64,000 nt of DNA from Idiomarina rhizosphaerae (lineage in GTDB: Bacteria > Pseudomonadota > Gammaproteobacteria > Enterobacterales > Alteromonadaceae): NCBI RefSeq assembly GCF_024159085.1, contig NZ_JAMZDE010000007.1:186001-250000 (forward strand), written 5' to 3'. Numbering within the stretch: position 1 is the first letter of the stretch; each line of letters begins with the position of its first letter. Shown piece after piece: positions 18,893 to 26,882 of this stretch. The translations under genes were made by a program, and so were the position numbers. The notes under the pieces were generated by a model. That model searched no databases, was not told the DNA's origin, and saw nothing but the letters and a program-made list of their open reading frames with translations.

Positions 18893-19897
18893 ATGAGTAG
18901 AACTATCACAGTAATTCCAGGTGACGGCATCGGTCCGGATATTGTCGAGTCTGCAACCGCTATTCTCGATAAAGCAGGTTGTGACTTTGAATATGAATAC
19001 GTCGACGCTGGTTTAACTGCTTTGGAAAAAACCGGAGAGTTATTACCTCAGAATACTCTTGATGCGATTGAACGTAACGGTGTTACATTGAAAGGTCCAC
19101 TGACCACTCCGGTTGGCGAAGGCTTCACCTCTATTAATGTCAGCCTGCGTAAACATTTTTCGTTATACGCTAACGTACGTCCTGTTTTGTCTTTTACCGG
19201 CACCCAGGCGCGCTACGAAAACATTGATATTATTACCATTCGTGAAAATACCGAAGGTATGTATTCCGGCTTAGGCCAGAAAGTGTCTGAAGACGGTAAT
19301 GAAGCCGAAGCAGTCAGCAAAATTACCCGTGAAGGCGCTGAGCGCATTGTTCGTTTCGCCTATGAAACTGCACGCCGCGAAGGCCGTAAGAAAGTCACCG
19401 CGGTGCATAAAGCCAATATTCTGAAGTCCACTTCTGGTCTATTCTTAAAAGTAGCGCGTGAAATTGCTGAAGAGTACCCAGACATTGAATCGACAGAAAT
19501 GATTGTTGACGCGGCCTGCATGCGCTTAGTTATGAACCCGGAAGAGTTTGACGTTATTGTTACCACCAACCTGTTTGGCGATATTCTGTCAGACCTGTGC
19601 GCAGGTTTGGTCGGCGGCTTAGGTATGGCACCCGGCGCTAACATTGGTAAAGACTGCGCCATTTTCGAAGCTGTACACGGCTCAGCCCCAGATATTGCCG
19701 GTAAAAACCTGGCAAACCCAACCTCAGTTATCTTAGCGTCAATTCAGATGTTGGAATACTTGGGCATGCAAGAGCAAGCCGAAAAAATCACCAAAGCACT
19801 AGAAGATGTGATTTCCAGTGGCGACCGTACCACTCGTGATTTAGGCGGTTCGCACGGTACCACTGATTTTACTCAGGCAGTTATTGAGCGTCTTTAA
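18893..19897 (+). CDS. Isocitrate dehydrogenase, NAD-type (isocitrate/isopropylmalate dehydrogenase family)
   Basis: A 334-residue beta-decarboxylating dehydrogenase. It has the family start VIPGDGIGPDIV, the substrate segment TPVGEGFTSINVSLRKHFSLYANVRP (split here as TPVGEGFTSINVSLRK then HFSLYANVRP), the Tyr motif RENTEGMYSG, the Asp motif TTNLFGDILSDLCAGLVGG, and the cofactor loop HGSAPDIAGKNLANP, whose Asp-Ile pair points to NAD rather than NADP. The serine/asparagine pair in FTSINVSLR suggests isocitrate instead of isopropylmalate. It is a single gene with its own terminator, and probably feeds the TCA cycle. Related substrates cannot be excluded by reading alone. Confidence 0.85.
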   Translation: MSRTITVIPGDGIGPDIVESATAILDKAGCDFEYEYVDAGLTALEKTGELLPQNTLDAIERNGVTLKGPLTTPVGEGFTSINVSLRKHFSLYANVRPVLSFTGTQARYENIDIITIRENTEGMYSGLGQKVSEDGNEAEAVSKITREGAERIVRFAYETARREGRKKVTAVHKANILKSTSGLFLKVAREIAEEYPDIESTEMIVDAACMRLVMNPEEFDVIVTTNLFGDILSDLCAGLVGGLGMAPGANIGKDCAIFEAVHGSAPDIAGKNLANPTSVILASIQMLEYLGMQEQAEKITKALEDVISSGDRTTRDLGGSHGTTDFTQAVIERL

Positions 19898-19934
19898 CAA
19901 GGCTCAGCTTACAAGGCCAGCCTGAATTCACAGA

Positions 19935-19966
19935 AGCCAGTTTTCCCTAATTGGGAAAGCTGGTTT
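19935..19966. terminator. Hairpin terminator between idh and the toxin-antitoxin pair
   Basis: An 11-bp stem (19937-19947 with 19953-19963, one G-T pair) and a 5-base loop is followed by TTT on the plus strand and preceded by an A-poor stretch. It lies between convergent idh and higA and may serve both directions, though the T-run is short. Confidence 0.7.
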
Positions 19967-19990
19967 AATGCCATAGTCAGACTAACTTAT

Positions 19991-20296
19991 TTACTTAAAC
20001 TGATTTATCTCAACGTCCTGACCATCTGGAAACTTAGCGTGTAACTCCAGTGTTCCCCCTAAAGCTTCAACATAATGTCTCAATGTACTTAGCAGAGCAT
20101 CAGGCCGCGTCTCAACCTGAGATATATTAGATTGAGCAAGGTTAAGCTTTTTAGCAACAACAGACTGGTTAAACCCCCGCGCTTTTCGTACTTCCGCCAG
20201 AGTCATTTCCGCAATGATACCAACCGCTTTAGCTCTCGCAGCGGCTTGTACTTCTGGCTTGATTTTCTTTTTCATCTCGTGCAATGATTTTGCCAT
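19991..20296 (-). CDS. HigA-like antitoxin, XRE-type DNA-binding protein
   Basis: A 101-residue protein with a central helix-turn-helix (TLAEVRKARGFNQSVVAKKL then NLAQSNISQVETRPD), typical of XRE/HigA antitoxins. The C-terminal VEALGGTLELHAKFPDG strand segment is common in this antitoxin group. ATG 20296 has an AAGGG ribosome binding site five bases before it; GTG at 20302 is in frame but worse placed. It follows the toxin gene by 15 bases, the toxin-first order of HigBA modules. It probably neutralises the toxin and represses the promoter through the repeats at 20680-20719. Confidence 0.88.
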   Translation of the reverse strand: MAKSLHEMKKKIKPEVQAAARAKAVGIIAEMTLAEVRKARGFNQSVVAKKLNLAQSNISQVETRPDALLSTLRHYVEALGGTLELHAKFPDGQDVEINQFK

Positions 20297-20311
20297 AACC
20301 ACCCTTAAGCT

Positions 20312-20668
20312 TTAGCTACTGTCAGTTTTCAAATAATCCAGAAACAACTTTTCAGCTAACGGGATCATTCGTTTATAAAAGTGTTTATCCCTACTTCCAT
20401 CTTTACGACCGCCACATAACAAAACTGCCTGTCTTTTAGGATCAAATGCGTAGAACACTCTATATGGCTTCCCGTCATGTTGAATCCGGAGCTCTTTCAG
20501 GTTCTTCAAGGCTTTTGTTCCTTTTAAAGTGTCAGCTTGCGGCCTTCCCAAGCCAGGACCTTTAATTTCCAGTACATCTACCATCGCCTGAACATCGACT
20601 TGCTCTGCATCATTAAGCGTAAAAAACCACTCTTCGTAGTCATCCGTAACTAAAATTACCCAATCCAT
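20312..20668 (-). CDS. HigB/RelE-like toxin (Gp49/DUF891 family)
   Basis: A 118-residue basic protein of the phage Gp49-like branch of the RelE/HigB superfamily, presumed ribosome-dependent mRNA interferases. Visible motifs: LKGTKALKNLKELRIQHDGKP (residues about 48-68) and YRVFYAFDPKRQAVLLCGGRKDG, then a C-terminal helix with IPLAEKLFLDYL. It has a GGAG ribosome binding site. It heads a two-gene module with the XRE antitoxin and carries its own AT-rich operator region. Such modules are often mobile; no integrase or transposase flanks it here. Confidence 0.88.
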   Translation of the reverse strand: MDWVILVTDDYEEWFFTLNDAEQVDVQAMVDVLEIKGPGLGRPQADTLKGTKALKNLKELRIQHDGKPYRVFYAFDPKRQAVLLCGGRKDGSRDKHFYKRMIPLAEKLFLDYLKTDSS

Positions 20669-20679
20669 GGTTTACTCCT

Positions 20680-20719
20680 AAAATATACACTTAAAAGTAT
20701 ATATTTTCAAAAGTATATT
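20680..20719 (-). promoter_or_regulatory. Operator/promoter region of the toxin-antitoxin pair
   Basis: An AT-rich block directly upstream of the toxin gene holds an inverted repeat AAAATATA (20680-20687) / TATATTTT (20700-20707) and a direct repeat AAAAGTATAT at 20693-20702 and 20709-20718, spaced 16 bases apart. This is the usual arrangement for an autoregulated antitoxin operator, and the -10 box is probably within it. Confidence 0.6.
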
Positions 20720-20897
20720 ACATATATTTATTCACTGAAACAATCATCTAGTAAGTGGCGAAGTATAGACAGTAATTTAAGAGTTGAAGGTGGGAACTTA
20801 GCTGATTCTTACATAAGACATCAGGAATTATAGGATATTATTCAATTGTACTTAAAATCTGGTGGAGCAGAGATCTTGAGAGTATGACAGGAAGTGC

Positions 20898-20930
20898 AGG
20901 CATAGCCATGAATGAACTCAGGCTATGCCT
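20898..20930. terminator. Hairpin downstream of rlmM
   Basis: A perfect 10-bp stem (20898-20907 AGGCATAGCC with 20921-20930) with a 13-base loop lies 7 bases past the rlmM stop codon. There is no strong T-run on the minus strand, so it may be an imperfect terminator or a 3'-end stabilising hairpin. Confidence 0.5.
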
Positions 20931-20936
20931 TTAAAG

Positions 20937-22046
20937 CTAGCTGCGTGGCAGCCAGCGCAAGTGTACGGTAATTTCTTCACGGTCGTGGTAAAGGTGCTTG
21001 GCCTGAATTTCAAACGGCTTAGTCCCCTCGGTTTGTAGCTGTTCTTTAATCTGATCCAGGTAGCCTTTAACAGCAGCATAGCGCTGACGCATTGGTAACT
21101 TAAGATTAAATATAGCTTCTTCACAGTCACCTTCGAGTAACCAACTGGTCATCAGCTCTCCGACACGTGCGGGTTTTTCAACCATATCGCACACCAGCCA
21201 GGTAATATTTTTGCGTTTCGGGCGAAATTTAAAGCCGTCTTCCTGAATGTGCTTAACCTGACCGGTTTCCATCAAGGATTCTGCCATTGGCCCGTTGTCC
21301 ACAGCCTGTACCATCATGCCTCGACGTACCAGCTGATAAGTCCAGCCTCCCGGCGCCGCACCAAGATCTACCGCCTTCATGCCCGAATGAACACGTTTTT
21401 CATGTTCGTTTTCAGGAACAAACACCTGAAAGGCTTCATCCAGTTTCAACGTTGAACGGCTTGGTGCCTCTTTTGGCATACGCAAACGCACAATGCCACC
21501 GTTATGTACGGTTTGGTTATAGCTGTATGAATACCCCACCAAAGCATGTGCTGCATTGACAAATAACACATGCAGCACAGGTCGTTTAGCTAGCGGTTTA
21601 TTACTTAAAAGCTCTTCTTTACGCAACGCCTGACGCAGCGGTACGCTAAACTTACGGCAAAATTTGGATAGCTGATTAGCTTCATTAGTATCTGGAGTTC
21701 CCACCCGTAACTCACCGGCTAAACCGAACGTTTCCTGATGAGGCTTTAACACTTTAATGACTTCGCTGGCACGGTCTTCAATACCGGCCACTTTAACCGG
21801 CCCCAGTAAGGCAAACATTTCGCGCGCAAAGACCAGGTCTTTCAGCGTCAGTTTACGGGCAATATGCTCTGCTTCTTCGTGCTGGCAATGATAGGTAACG
21901 TAAGCTTGCTCGGGTTGTGTCTGGCAATAACCATAAACACCCAGTTCCGCGGTTTTATCCTGAATTTCAGCCGCGCAATCACCTTCGAACCCTGCACGAC
22001 ACAGCAATACAATGCCACTACCTCTGCCGTTAACAATCTCACTCAT
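20937..22046 (-). CDS. rlmM: 23S rRNA (cytidine(2498)-2'-O)-methyltransferase RlmM
   Basis: RlmM methylates the ribose of C2498 in the peptidyl transferase region of 23S rRNA before 50S assembly. At 369 residues it matches E. coli (366). It has an N-terminal THUMP-like region (LLCRAGFEGDCAAEIQDK), and a C-terminal Rossmann methyltransferase domain with the SAM motif AVDLGAAPGGWTYQL near residue 222 and the later FNLKLPMRQRY carrying the catalytic Lys. It overlaps ygdD by one base (TAATG type) and is the last gene of the gcvA operon. Confidence 0.95.
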   Translation of the reverse strand: MSEIVNGRGSGIVLLCRAGFEGDCAAEIQDKTAELGVYGYCQTQPEQAYVTYHCQHEEAEHIARKLTLKDLVFAREMFALLGPVKVAGIEDRASEVIKVLKPHQETFGLAGELRVGTPDTNEANQLSKFCRKFSVPLRQALRKEELLSNKPLAKRPVLHVLFVNAAHALVGYSYSYNQTVHNGGIVRLRMPKEAPSRSTLKLDEAFQVFVPENEHEKRVHSGMKAVDLGAAPGGWTYQLVRRGMMVQAVDNGPMAESLMETGQVKHIQEDGFKFRPKRKNITWLVCDMVEKPARVGELMTSWLLEGDCEEAIFNLKLPMRQRYAAVKGYLDQIKEQLQTEGTKPFEIQAKHLYHDREEITVHLRWLPRS

Positions 22047-22426
22047 TAACTACCTGCTCCTAACTTCATTGCGCCAACTAATAAACTGACCCAGCCAGCA
22101 ATAAATAATACCCCGCCAATAGGCGTTATAGGTCCAAACCATTTAACACCGGTAAGTGCTAAGGCATACAAACTGCCGGAAAATAAAACCACGCCAGCCA
22201 GCCACAAATAGCCGCTGGCAACAAACCAAACCGACTGTGACTGCTTTAACCAAAGCGCTAAAGCAAACAGTGCCAATGCGTGATAAAACTGATAAGTGAC
22301 GCCGGTCTCAAAAGCACTCAGCAAACTCTCACTTAATTTCGATTTTAAACCATGCGAAGCAAAAGCCCCCAACATAACGCCGGTACCGCCTAAAATGGCG
22401 GCCACAATTAAAAATATCTGACTCAT
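22046..22426 (-). CDS. ygdD: DUF423 membrane protein (YgdD family)
   Basis: A 126-residue, four-helix integral membrane protein of the DUF423 family; function unknown. The family signature LGAFASHGLKSKLSE lies after the first helix, followed by TGVTYQFYHALALFALAL and a C-terminal FGPITPIGGVLFIAGW. It overlaps the hydrolase gene by four bases and rlmM by one base. The gcvA-ygdD-rlmM order is conserved with E. coli, with the hydrolase inserted here. Confidence 0.92.
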   Translation of the reverse strand: MSQIFLIVAAILGGTGVMLGAFASHGLKSKLSESLLSAFETGVTYQFYHALALFALALWLKQSQSVWFVASGYLWLAGVVLFSGSLYALALTGVKWFGPITPIGGVLFIAGWVSLLVGAMKLGAGS

Positions 22427-23046
22427 TGAATAAACTCCTTAATGGCATCTGCGGCCTGTTCCCAAAGCTTCGGCGTATTCGCCGCTTTGGTTTTTGTGGC
22501 GGCAAAACCGTGATCGGCACCCTCTAGCCATTGTAACTGCCAGTTGTGCGGTAGCTCCACGCATTGCCCCTGCTCCGCTCTTTTTAAAAGCGGCTTACTG
22601 AAGGGGTCACGGGTTCCCTGCAAAATAAGGCCGGGCGCCTGCGTCATCTTTAATTCTTCATGACGTGACTTCTCAGGTTTTTGCGGCGGGTGAAACGGAA
22701 AGCCCAAAGCAATTACTGCTTTCGCGCCGTATTTATCGGCTAAGCGCAACATCACCCGGCTTCCTAATGACTTACCCATCAAAACTAACGGCTTATTATC
22801 TTGCTGTAATTCGTTCAGCAGTTCATCAATCGCATCGACCAATGCCTGCATTTTATTCGGCGGCCGAGGTTTCCCGGTTTCACGAACCTTTTCCCAATAA
22901 GGAAAGTCCGGGCGCACAACCTCCGCACCAAGCGCTATGCTCTGCTCTGCAAAGAAATCCATAAAAGCTGTGTCGGGACCGCCTCCTGAGCCGTGCAAAA
23001 ACACGATGCGGAGCGCTCCTTCCGGGTTCTGTTGTTGATAACGCAT
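22423..23046 (-). CDS. Alpha/beta hydrolase of the KANL3/Tex30 type
   Basis: A 207-residue cytosolic alpha/beta hydrolase. The nucleophile elbow is GKSLGSR (Ser near residue 94), with the oxyanion region FLHGSGGGPDT near residue 15, an acid in QGTRDPFSKP, and the catalytic His in GADHGF near residue 180. The FPYWEKVRETGKPRPP segment is common in this bacterial group. The substrate is unknown. It sits between gcvA and ygdD, overlapping both (one and four bases), so it is made from the same transcript. Confidence 0.85.
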   Translation of the reverse strand: MRYQQQNPEGALRIVFLHGSGGGPDTAFMDFFAEQSIALGAEVVRPDFPYWEKVRETGKPRPPNKMQALVDAIDELLNELQQDNKPLVLMGKSLGSRVMLRLADKYGAKAVIALGFPFHPPQKPEKSRHEELKMTQAPGLILQGTRDPFSKPLLKRAEQGQCVELPHNWQLQWLEGADHGFAATKTKAANTPKLWEQAADAIKEFIQ

Positions 23047-23945
23047 TATTGGTTAAACTCTTGCTCTTCTTTTTGAACCAAGTTTAGCAGCCACTGACGG
23101 AAGGTCGCGATTTTACCTATCTCCGCCTGATTGTCACGACAAACCAGATAAAACGCTTTATTCCGCTGCAGTGCCTGAGGGAAAATACGAACCAGGTGGC
23201 CACTGTCAATTTCGGACTTCACCAGCACGTTATTGGCTAATGCAATGCCCTGCCCGTGGACTGCAGCCTGTAAAGCCAGGCTCGAATGACTAAACACCGG
23301 TCCGTTATCGCCTTTATACTGAGGTAAACCCACCAGTTGAAACCAATCCTTCCAGGCGTTACGAGTTTCATCGTGCAGCAAGGTTTGTTTGAATAAGTCT
23401 ATCGGTTCTTTGATATTCGCTTTATTTAATAACAACGGCGAACAAACCGGCCACAAATACTCTTCGTGTAGCTGGTAAGCTTTTACCCCGGGCCAGCGGC
23501 CATCGCCATAGTAAATAGCAACATCCACGTCATCGGTTAACGAACCACTAATTTCATCCACGGCTTTTATGCGTATATCCATATCAGGGTGTTCTTCGCG
23601 AAAACTACTAAGCCGCGGAACAAACCATAAAATAGCGAAACTGGGCGGAACCGACACGGTCAAAGCACCGCGTTCAGACACTAACCGAAGCTTATCCGTG
23701 GCCTGCGCCAGTTGCTCAAAAATATCGCGTAACTCTAAGTAGTATTCCTGCCCTTCTTCGGTCAGCAACAGCGAGCGGTTACGCCGGATAAAAAGCTTAA
23801 GCTCAAGGAAGTCTTCTAACGCTTTTACCTGGTGACTGACGGCCGCCTGAGTCACAAATAACTCTTCGGCTGCTTTGGTAAAACTGAGGTGACGCGCTGC
23901 CACTTCAAATGATTTAAGCGCGTTTAAGGGAGGTAATTTCCGCAT
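23046..23945 (-). CDS. gcvA: LysR-type regulator GcvA
   Basis: GcvA controls the glycine cleavage system. The 299-residue protein opens with RKLPPLNALKSFEVAARHLSF (split: RKLPPLNALKSF, EVAARHLSF) and the winged helix TKAAEELFVTQAAVSHQVKA, followed by a substrate-binding domain containing SVPPSFAILWFVPRLSSF and GQGIALANNVLV, which closely follow E. coli GcvA. No gcv genes lie in the window. The start codon at 23945 is only about 11 bases past the T-run of the upstream operon's terminator and has no obvious ribosome binding site, so its transcription start is unclear. Confidence 0.92.
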   Translation of the reverse strand: MRKLPPLNALKSFEVAARHLSFTKAAEELFVTQAAVSHQVKALEDFLELKLFIRRNRSLLLTEEGQEYYLELRDIFEQLAQATDKLRLVSERGALTVSVPPSFAILWFVPRLSSFREEHPDMDIRIKAVDEISGSLTDDVDVAIYYGDGRWPGVKAYQLHEEYLWPVCSPLLLNKANIKEPIDLFKQTLLHDETRNAWKDWFQLVGLPQYKGDNGPVFSHSSLALQAAVHGQGIALANNVLVKSEIDSGHLVRIFPQALQRNKAFYLVCRDNQAEIGKIATFRQWLLNLVQKEEQEFNQ

Positions 23946-23955
23946 GCCATTAACT

Positions 23956-24002
23956 AAAAAGCGTCTCTGTTTAGTAGATAACCACCACTATAACAGAGAC
24001 GC
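23956..24002 (-). terminator. Rho-independent terminator of the valine/isoleucine operon
   Basis: On the minus strand a perfect 11-bp stem (GCGTCTCTGTT/AACAGAGACGC at 23961-23971 and 23992-24002) is followed by TTTTT. It closes the mmsA-to-SDR operon 40 bases after its last stop codon and lies immediately before gcvA. Confidence 0.9.
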
Positions 24003-24042
24003 CCTTTGTTCGGCTATTTATCATTACTTTATCTAATGTGAC

Positions 24043-24807
24043 TTACAACCGGACGCCGCCGTCAATTTCGACCACACGGCCGCTGAAGAAGTCATTTTCA
24101 ATAATGTAGCGGGCACTGTGGGCAATTTCATTGGGCTGGCCCCAGCGTTTTAGCGGCACCATAGACAACGCGCGATCAACCGCTTCAGGTTTCATCTGTG
24201 CCGTCATTGGGGTTTCGATAAAGCCAGGCGCAATGGCACCACAGCGAATGCCGTAGCGACCCAGTTCACGAGCCCAGGTTACCGTCATGGCAACCACACC
24301 GGCTTTCGTTGCTGAGTAGTTGGTCTGCCCCATATTGCCAGCACGAGCGACACTGGAAATATTGATGATAACGCCTTTCTTACCAGCTTTTACCATCTGC
24401 GCTGCGGCTTCACGGCCACACAGGAACGTGCCGGTGAGGTTCACATCCAGTACCGATTGAAACTGCTGTAATGGCATTTTTTGTTTCAGTTCACCGTCTT
24501 TGAATTTAATCAGCAAACCGTCACGCAGTAGGCCTGCATTGTTCACCAGCACATCAATGCCATCAAACTCTTGCTGAATTTGCTCAAATACGGTTTCTAC
24601 CGACTCTTCATCGGTAATATCAACTTCATAACCAACCACTTTGGCTGCACCCAGCTTTTCACATTGCTCCTGAGCTTCACCTAATACGTCGCCGTTAATA
24701 TCGATAAGCGCAAGTTTGGCACCTTGTCTGGCGAAATCTTCCGCCATCGCAAGGCCCAGCCCCTGAGCACCACCGGTAATAACAATGACACTGTCTTTAA
24801 TTTGCAT
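24043..24807 (-). CDS. SDR family 3-hydroxyacyl-CoA dehydrogenase (IvdG-like)
   Basis: A 254-residue short-chain dehydrogenase. It has the NAD-binding TGGAQGLGLAMA, NNAG, the catalytic Ser in NISSVARAG and the YSATK motif, and ends in GGVRL. Asp in ALIDIN after the second strand favours NAD over NADP. By position after mmsB it corresponds to IvdG of Shewanella, predicted to oxidise 2-methyl-3-hydroxybutyryl-CoA in isoleucine breakdown; a general 3-ketoacyl reductase is the alternative. ATG 24807 is used; the upstream in-frame codon is TTG. It is the last gene of the operon. Confidence 0.85.
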   Translation of the reverse strand: MQIKDSVIVITGGAQGLGLAMAEDFARQGAKLALIDINGDVLGEAQEQCEKLGAAKVVGYEVDITDEESVETVFEQIQQEFDGIDVLVNNAGLLRDGLLIKFKDGELKQKMPLQQFQSVLDVNLTGTFLCGREAAAQMVKAGKKGVIINISSVARAGNMGQTNYSATKAGVVAMTVTWARELGRYGIRCGAIAPGFIETPMTAQMKPEAVDRALSMVPLKRWGQPNEIAHSARYIIENDFFSGRVVEIDGGVRL

Positions 24808-24827
24808 GTGTTTCCCCAATTCTTAGG

Positions 24828-25724
24828 TTACTTCTGTGACTTAGGTGCCACATAATTAAAAATACTGGAAAAGTCCTGACGGCCATGACCTTGTTCAGAC
24901 CAGCTGTGGTAAAGGTTGCGAGTCAGTGATCCCATAGGTGTTGCGGCACCGCTTTCTAATGCAGTTTGCTGCGCCAGGCCTAAATCTTTAGCCATTAAGT
25001 CAACCAAAAAGCCGCCCTGATAGTCATTACTTGAAGGCACGTTGTCCATTACCCCAGGGCACGGATTATATACCTGTAATGTCCAGTTGCTACCTGAGCT
25101 TGCCAGCATAATTTCGGATAAAACTTTCGGGTCCAACCCGTTAGCCTTACCTAATTGCAGTGCTTCAGAAGTCCCCACCATTAATACTGACAACAACATG
25201 TTATTACAGATTTTTGCAATCTGTCCTGCACCGACATCACCGGCGCGGAAAACATTTTTGCCCATGTCGTTAAGTACGGTGCGAGCCCGGTCAACGTTAG
25301 TTTCTGTGCCGCCACAAATAAAGGTTAAAGTACCGGCTTTCGCGCCACCAACACCACCGGAAACCGGAGCGTCGATAAAGGCAATACCGGCTTTCTCTAG
25401 TTGTTCACCCACATACATAGCGGTTTCAGAAGAAATGGTACTGCAATCAATAACGAGCTGATCTTTATTCAGCTTGTTGATTAGACCATCATCACCAAGG
25501 TAAACACCTTTTACGTGACGGTCTGCAGGCAGCATCGAAACCACAAACTCAGCTCCGTCAATGGCTTCAGCTGCTGTTTTCGCGGCCTGTGCACCGTCAG
25601 CAACTATTGCTTTAAGTGCTTCTTCCGATAAGTCAAAAGCCTTAACTGTGTGGCCTGCTTTTGCCAGGTTGCTGGCCATAGGGCCACCCATGTTTCCCAG
25701 TCCAATAAATCCTACGGTTGCCAT
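24828..25724 (-). CDS. mmsB: 3-hydroxyisobutyrate dehydrogenase
   Basis: MmsB oxidises 3-hydroxyisobutyrate to methylmalonate semialdehyde in valine breakdown. The 298-residue protein has the family's N-terminal Rossmann motif FIGLGNMGGPMASNL, the substrate motif FIDAPVSGGVGGAKAGTL, the catalytic Lys region GAGQIAKICNNM near residue 170, and the C-terminal KDLGLA motif. All are intact. It lies between the hydrolase that makes its substrate and the SDR gene, with short spacers of about 20-27 bases. Confidence 0.95.
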   Translation of the reverse strand: MATVGFIGLGNMGGPMASNLAKAGHTVKAFDLSEEALKAIVADGAQAAKTAAEAIDGAEFVVSMLPADRHVKGVYLGDDGLINKLNKDQLVIDCSTISSETAMYVGEQLEKAGIAFIDAPVSGGVGGAKAGTLTFICGGTETNVDRARTVLNDMGKNVFRAGDVGAGQIAKICNNMLLSVLMVGTSEALQLGKANGLDPKVLSEIMLASSGSNWTLQVYNPCPGVMDNVPSSNDYQGGFLVDLMAKDLGLAQQTALESGAATPMGSLTRNLYHSWSEQGHGRQDFSSIFNYVAPKSQK

Positions 25725-25751
25725 AATGGCACTCCTTCTTGTTAATTCGTT

Positions 25752-26873
25752 TTATTTATCAAGATCGGCTAATGGATGCGTTCGCTCGCCCCAGGGCGGT
25801 AAAAAGAATGCATCAACCTCTTCCGCTGGTACTTCGGCTACCGAGCTATGCTGCCATTGTGGATTCTTATCTTTATCAATCAGCAGTGCCCGAATACCTT
25901 CGGCAAAGTCACCACGAACCGCACAGTTACAGGACAAGGTTAGCTCTAAACGGAAACAGTCAGCCAACGACAAGTCAGAGCCTTGCTGCAACTGGTTCCA
26001 GACCAGGTGCGAAGTAAAAGGACAACCATTGGCCAGGTTCTTCCGCGCCCGCGCCAGCCATTTATCATCAGTTTCGTCATTGACAATACGCTTAACAATA
26101 TCGCCAATGTCGTTACCGGATGTCAGATCTGTTATTAGCTTCTGATGCGGTTCTACTTGCGGTGTTGGTAACGCTGTTGGGTCACTGCTTGCCACGTCAC
26201 TTAGTAAATCCGTCACTTTTTGTTTGTTCAGTGCCTCGGTATTGCCCCACTGAACTTCTTTCAGCTGATTCAGAATGCTTTCTTTACTTTCGTGCCCGAC
26301 AAAGTGATCGGCCAGGTTCAGATACAGTGCATCGTTCGCATTCATCGTCGCGCCGGTAATACCTAAGAACAACCCGCAACCTTGTGGCATACGATTAAGG
26401 AAGTAGGTCGCACCAACATCAGGATACAAGCCAATAGTCACTTCAGGCATGGCCAGTAATGAACGTTCGGTCACAATACGATGACTAGCCCCGTTCATTA
26501 AGCCCATACCACCGCCCATAACAATACCGTCACCCCAGCAGATAAGAGGTTTAGGGAAGGTCTGAATAAAGTAGTCCAGTTGATATTCCTGCGTGAAGAA
26601 GTTTTCGACTTCTTCCACTAATTTCCCCGGCTCTGCCTGCATAGCTTTATACATGGCGACAATGTCACCGCCGGCACAAAAGGCTTTTTCACCAGCCCCC
26701 TGTAACCAGACACAGGCGACTTTGTCATCCTCTGCCCACTTTTTCAGTTGTGGTAACAGCTTTTCAGCCATTGCCAGGCTCAGAGCGTTTAAAGATTTTT
26801 CGGAGTTTAATGTAGCAACGCCGATGACTTTCTCACCGGCGTTCAGTTCTTCAAAAAGTACAACGTCTTGCAT
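25752..26873 (-). CDS. 3-hydroxyisobutyryl-CoA hydrolase (enoyl-CoA hydratase/isomerase family)
   Basis: Releases free 3-hydroxyisobutyrate from its CoA ester, the step before MmsB. At 373 residues it is the long hydrolase form of the crotonase superfamily. Seen: AFCAGGDIVAMYKA (oxyanion loop), CWGDGIVMGGGMGLM, and the catalytic region AMPEVTIGLYPDVGATYFL with the Glu/Asp pair of HIBCH-type enzymes. ATG 26873 has an AAGGAG ribosome binding site. It starts 9 bases after the acyl-CoA dehydrogenase gene, leaving no room for the separate enoyl-CoA hydratase found here in Shewanella. Confidence 0.92.
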   Translation of the reverse strand: MQDVVLFEELNAGEKVIGVATLNSEKSLNALSLAMAEKLLPQLKKWAEDDKVACVWLQGAGEKAFCAGGDIVAMYKAMQAEPGKLVEEVENFFTQEYQLDYFIQTFPKPLICWGDGIVMGGGMGLMNGASHRIVTERSLLAMPEVTIGLYPDVGATYFLNRMPQGCGLFLGITGATMNANDALYLNLADHFVGHESKESILNQLKEVQWGNTEALNKQKVTDLLSDVASSDPTALPTPQVEPHQKLITDLTSGNDIGDIVKRIVNDETDDKWLARARKNLANGCPFTSHLVWNQLQQGSDLSLADCFRLELTLSCNCAVRGDFAEGIRALLIDKDKNPQWQHSSVAEVPAEEVDAFFLPPWGERTHPLADLDK

Positions 26874-26882
26874 GGAATCTCC

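Noticed and set aside
19990-20720. A prophage or genomic island around the toxin-antitoxin pair
   Set aside because: No integrase, transposase, tRNA target or direct-repeat boundary is seen; the flanking genes are ordinary core genes.
23946-24042. A gcvB small RNA divergent from gcvA, as in E. coli
   Set aside because: The 97-base gap contains only the operon terminator; no promoter or GcvB-like G/U-rich seed region is visible.
25561-26145. A 194-codon open frame antisense to mmsB and the hydrolase gene
   Set aside because: It spans the junction of two well-supported genes and is Ser/Ala-rich without any recognisable domain.
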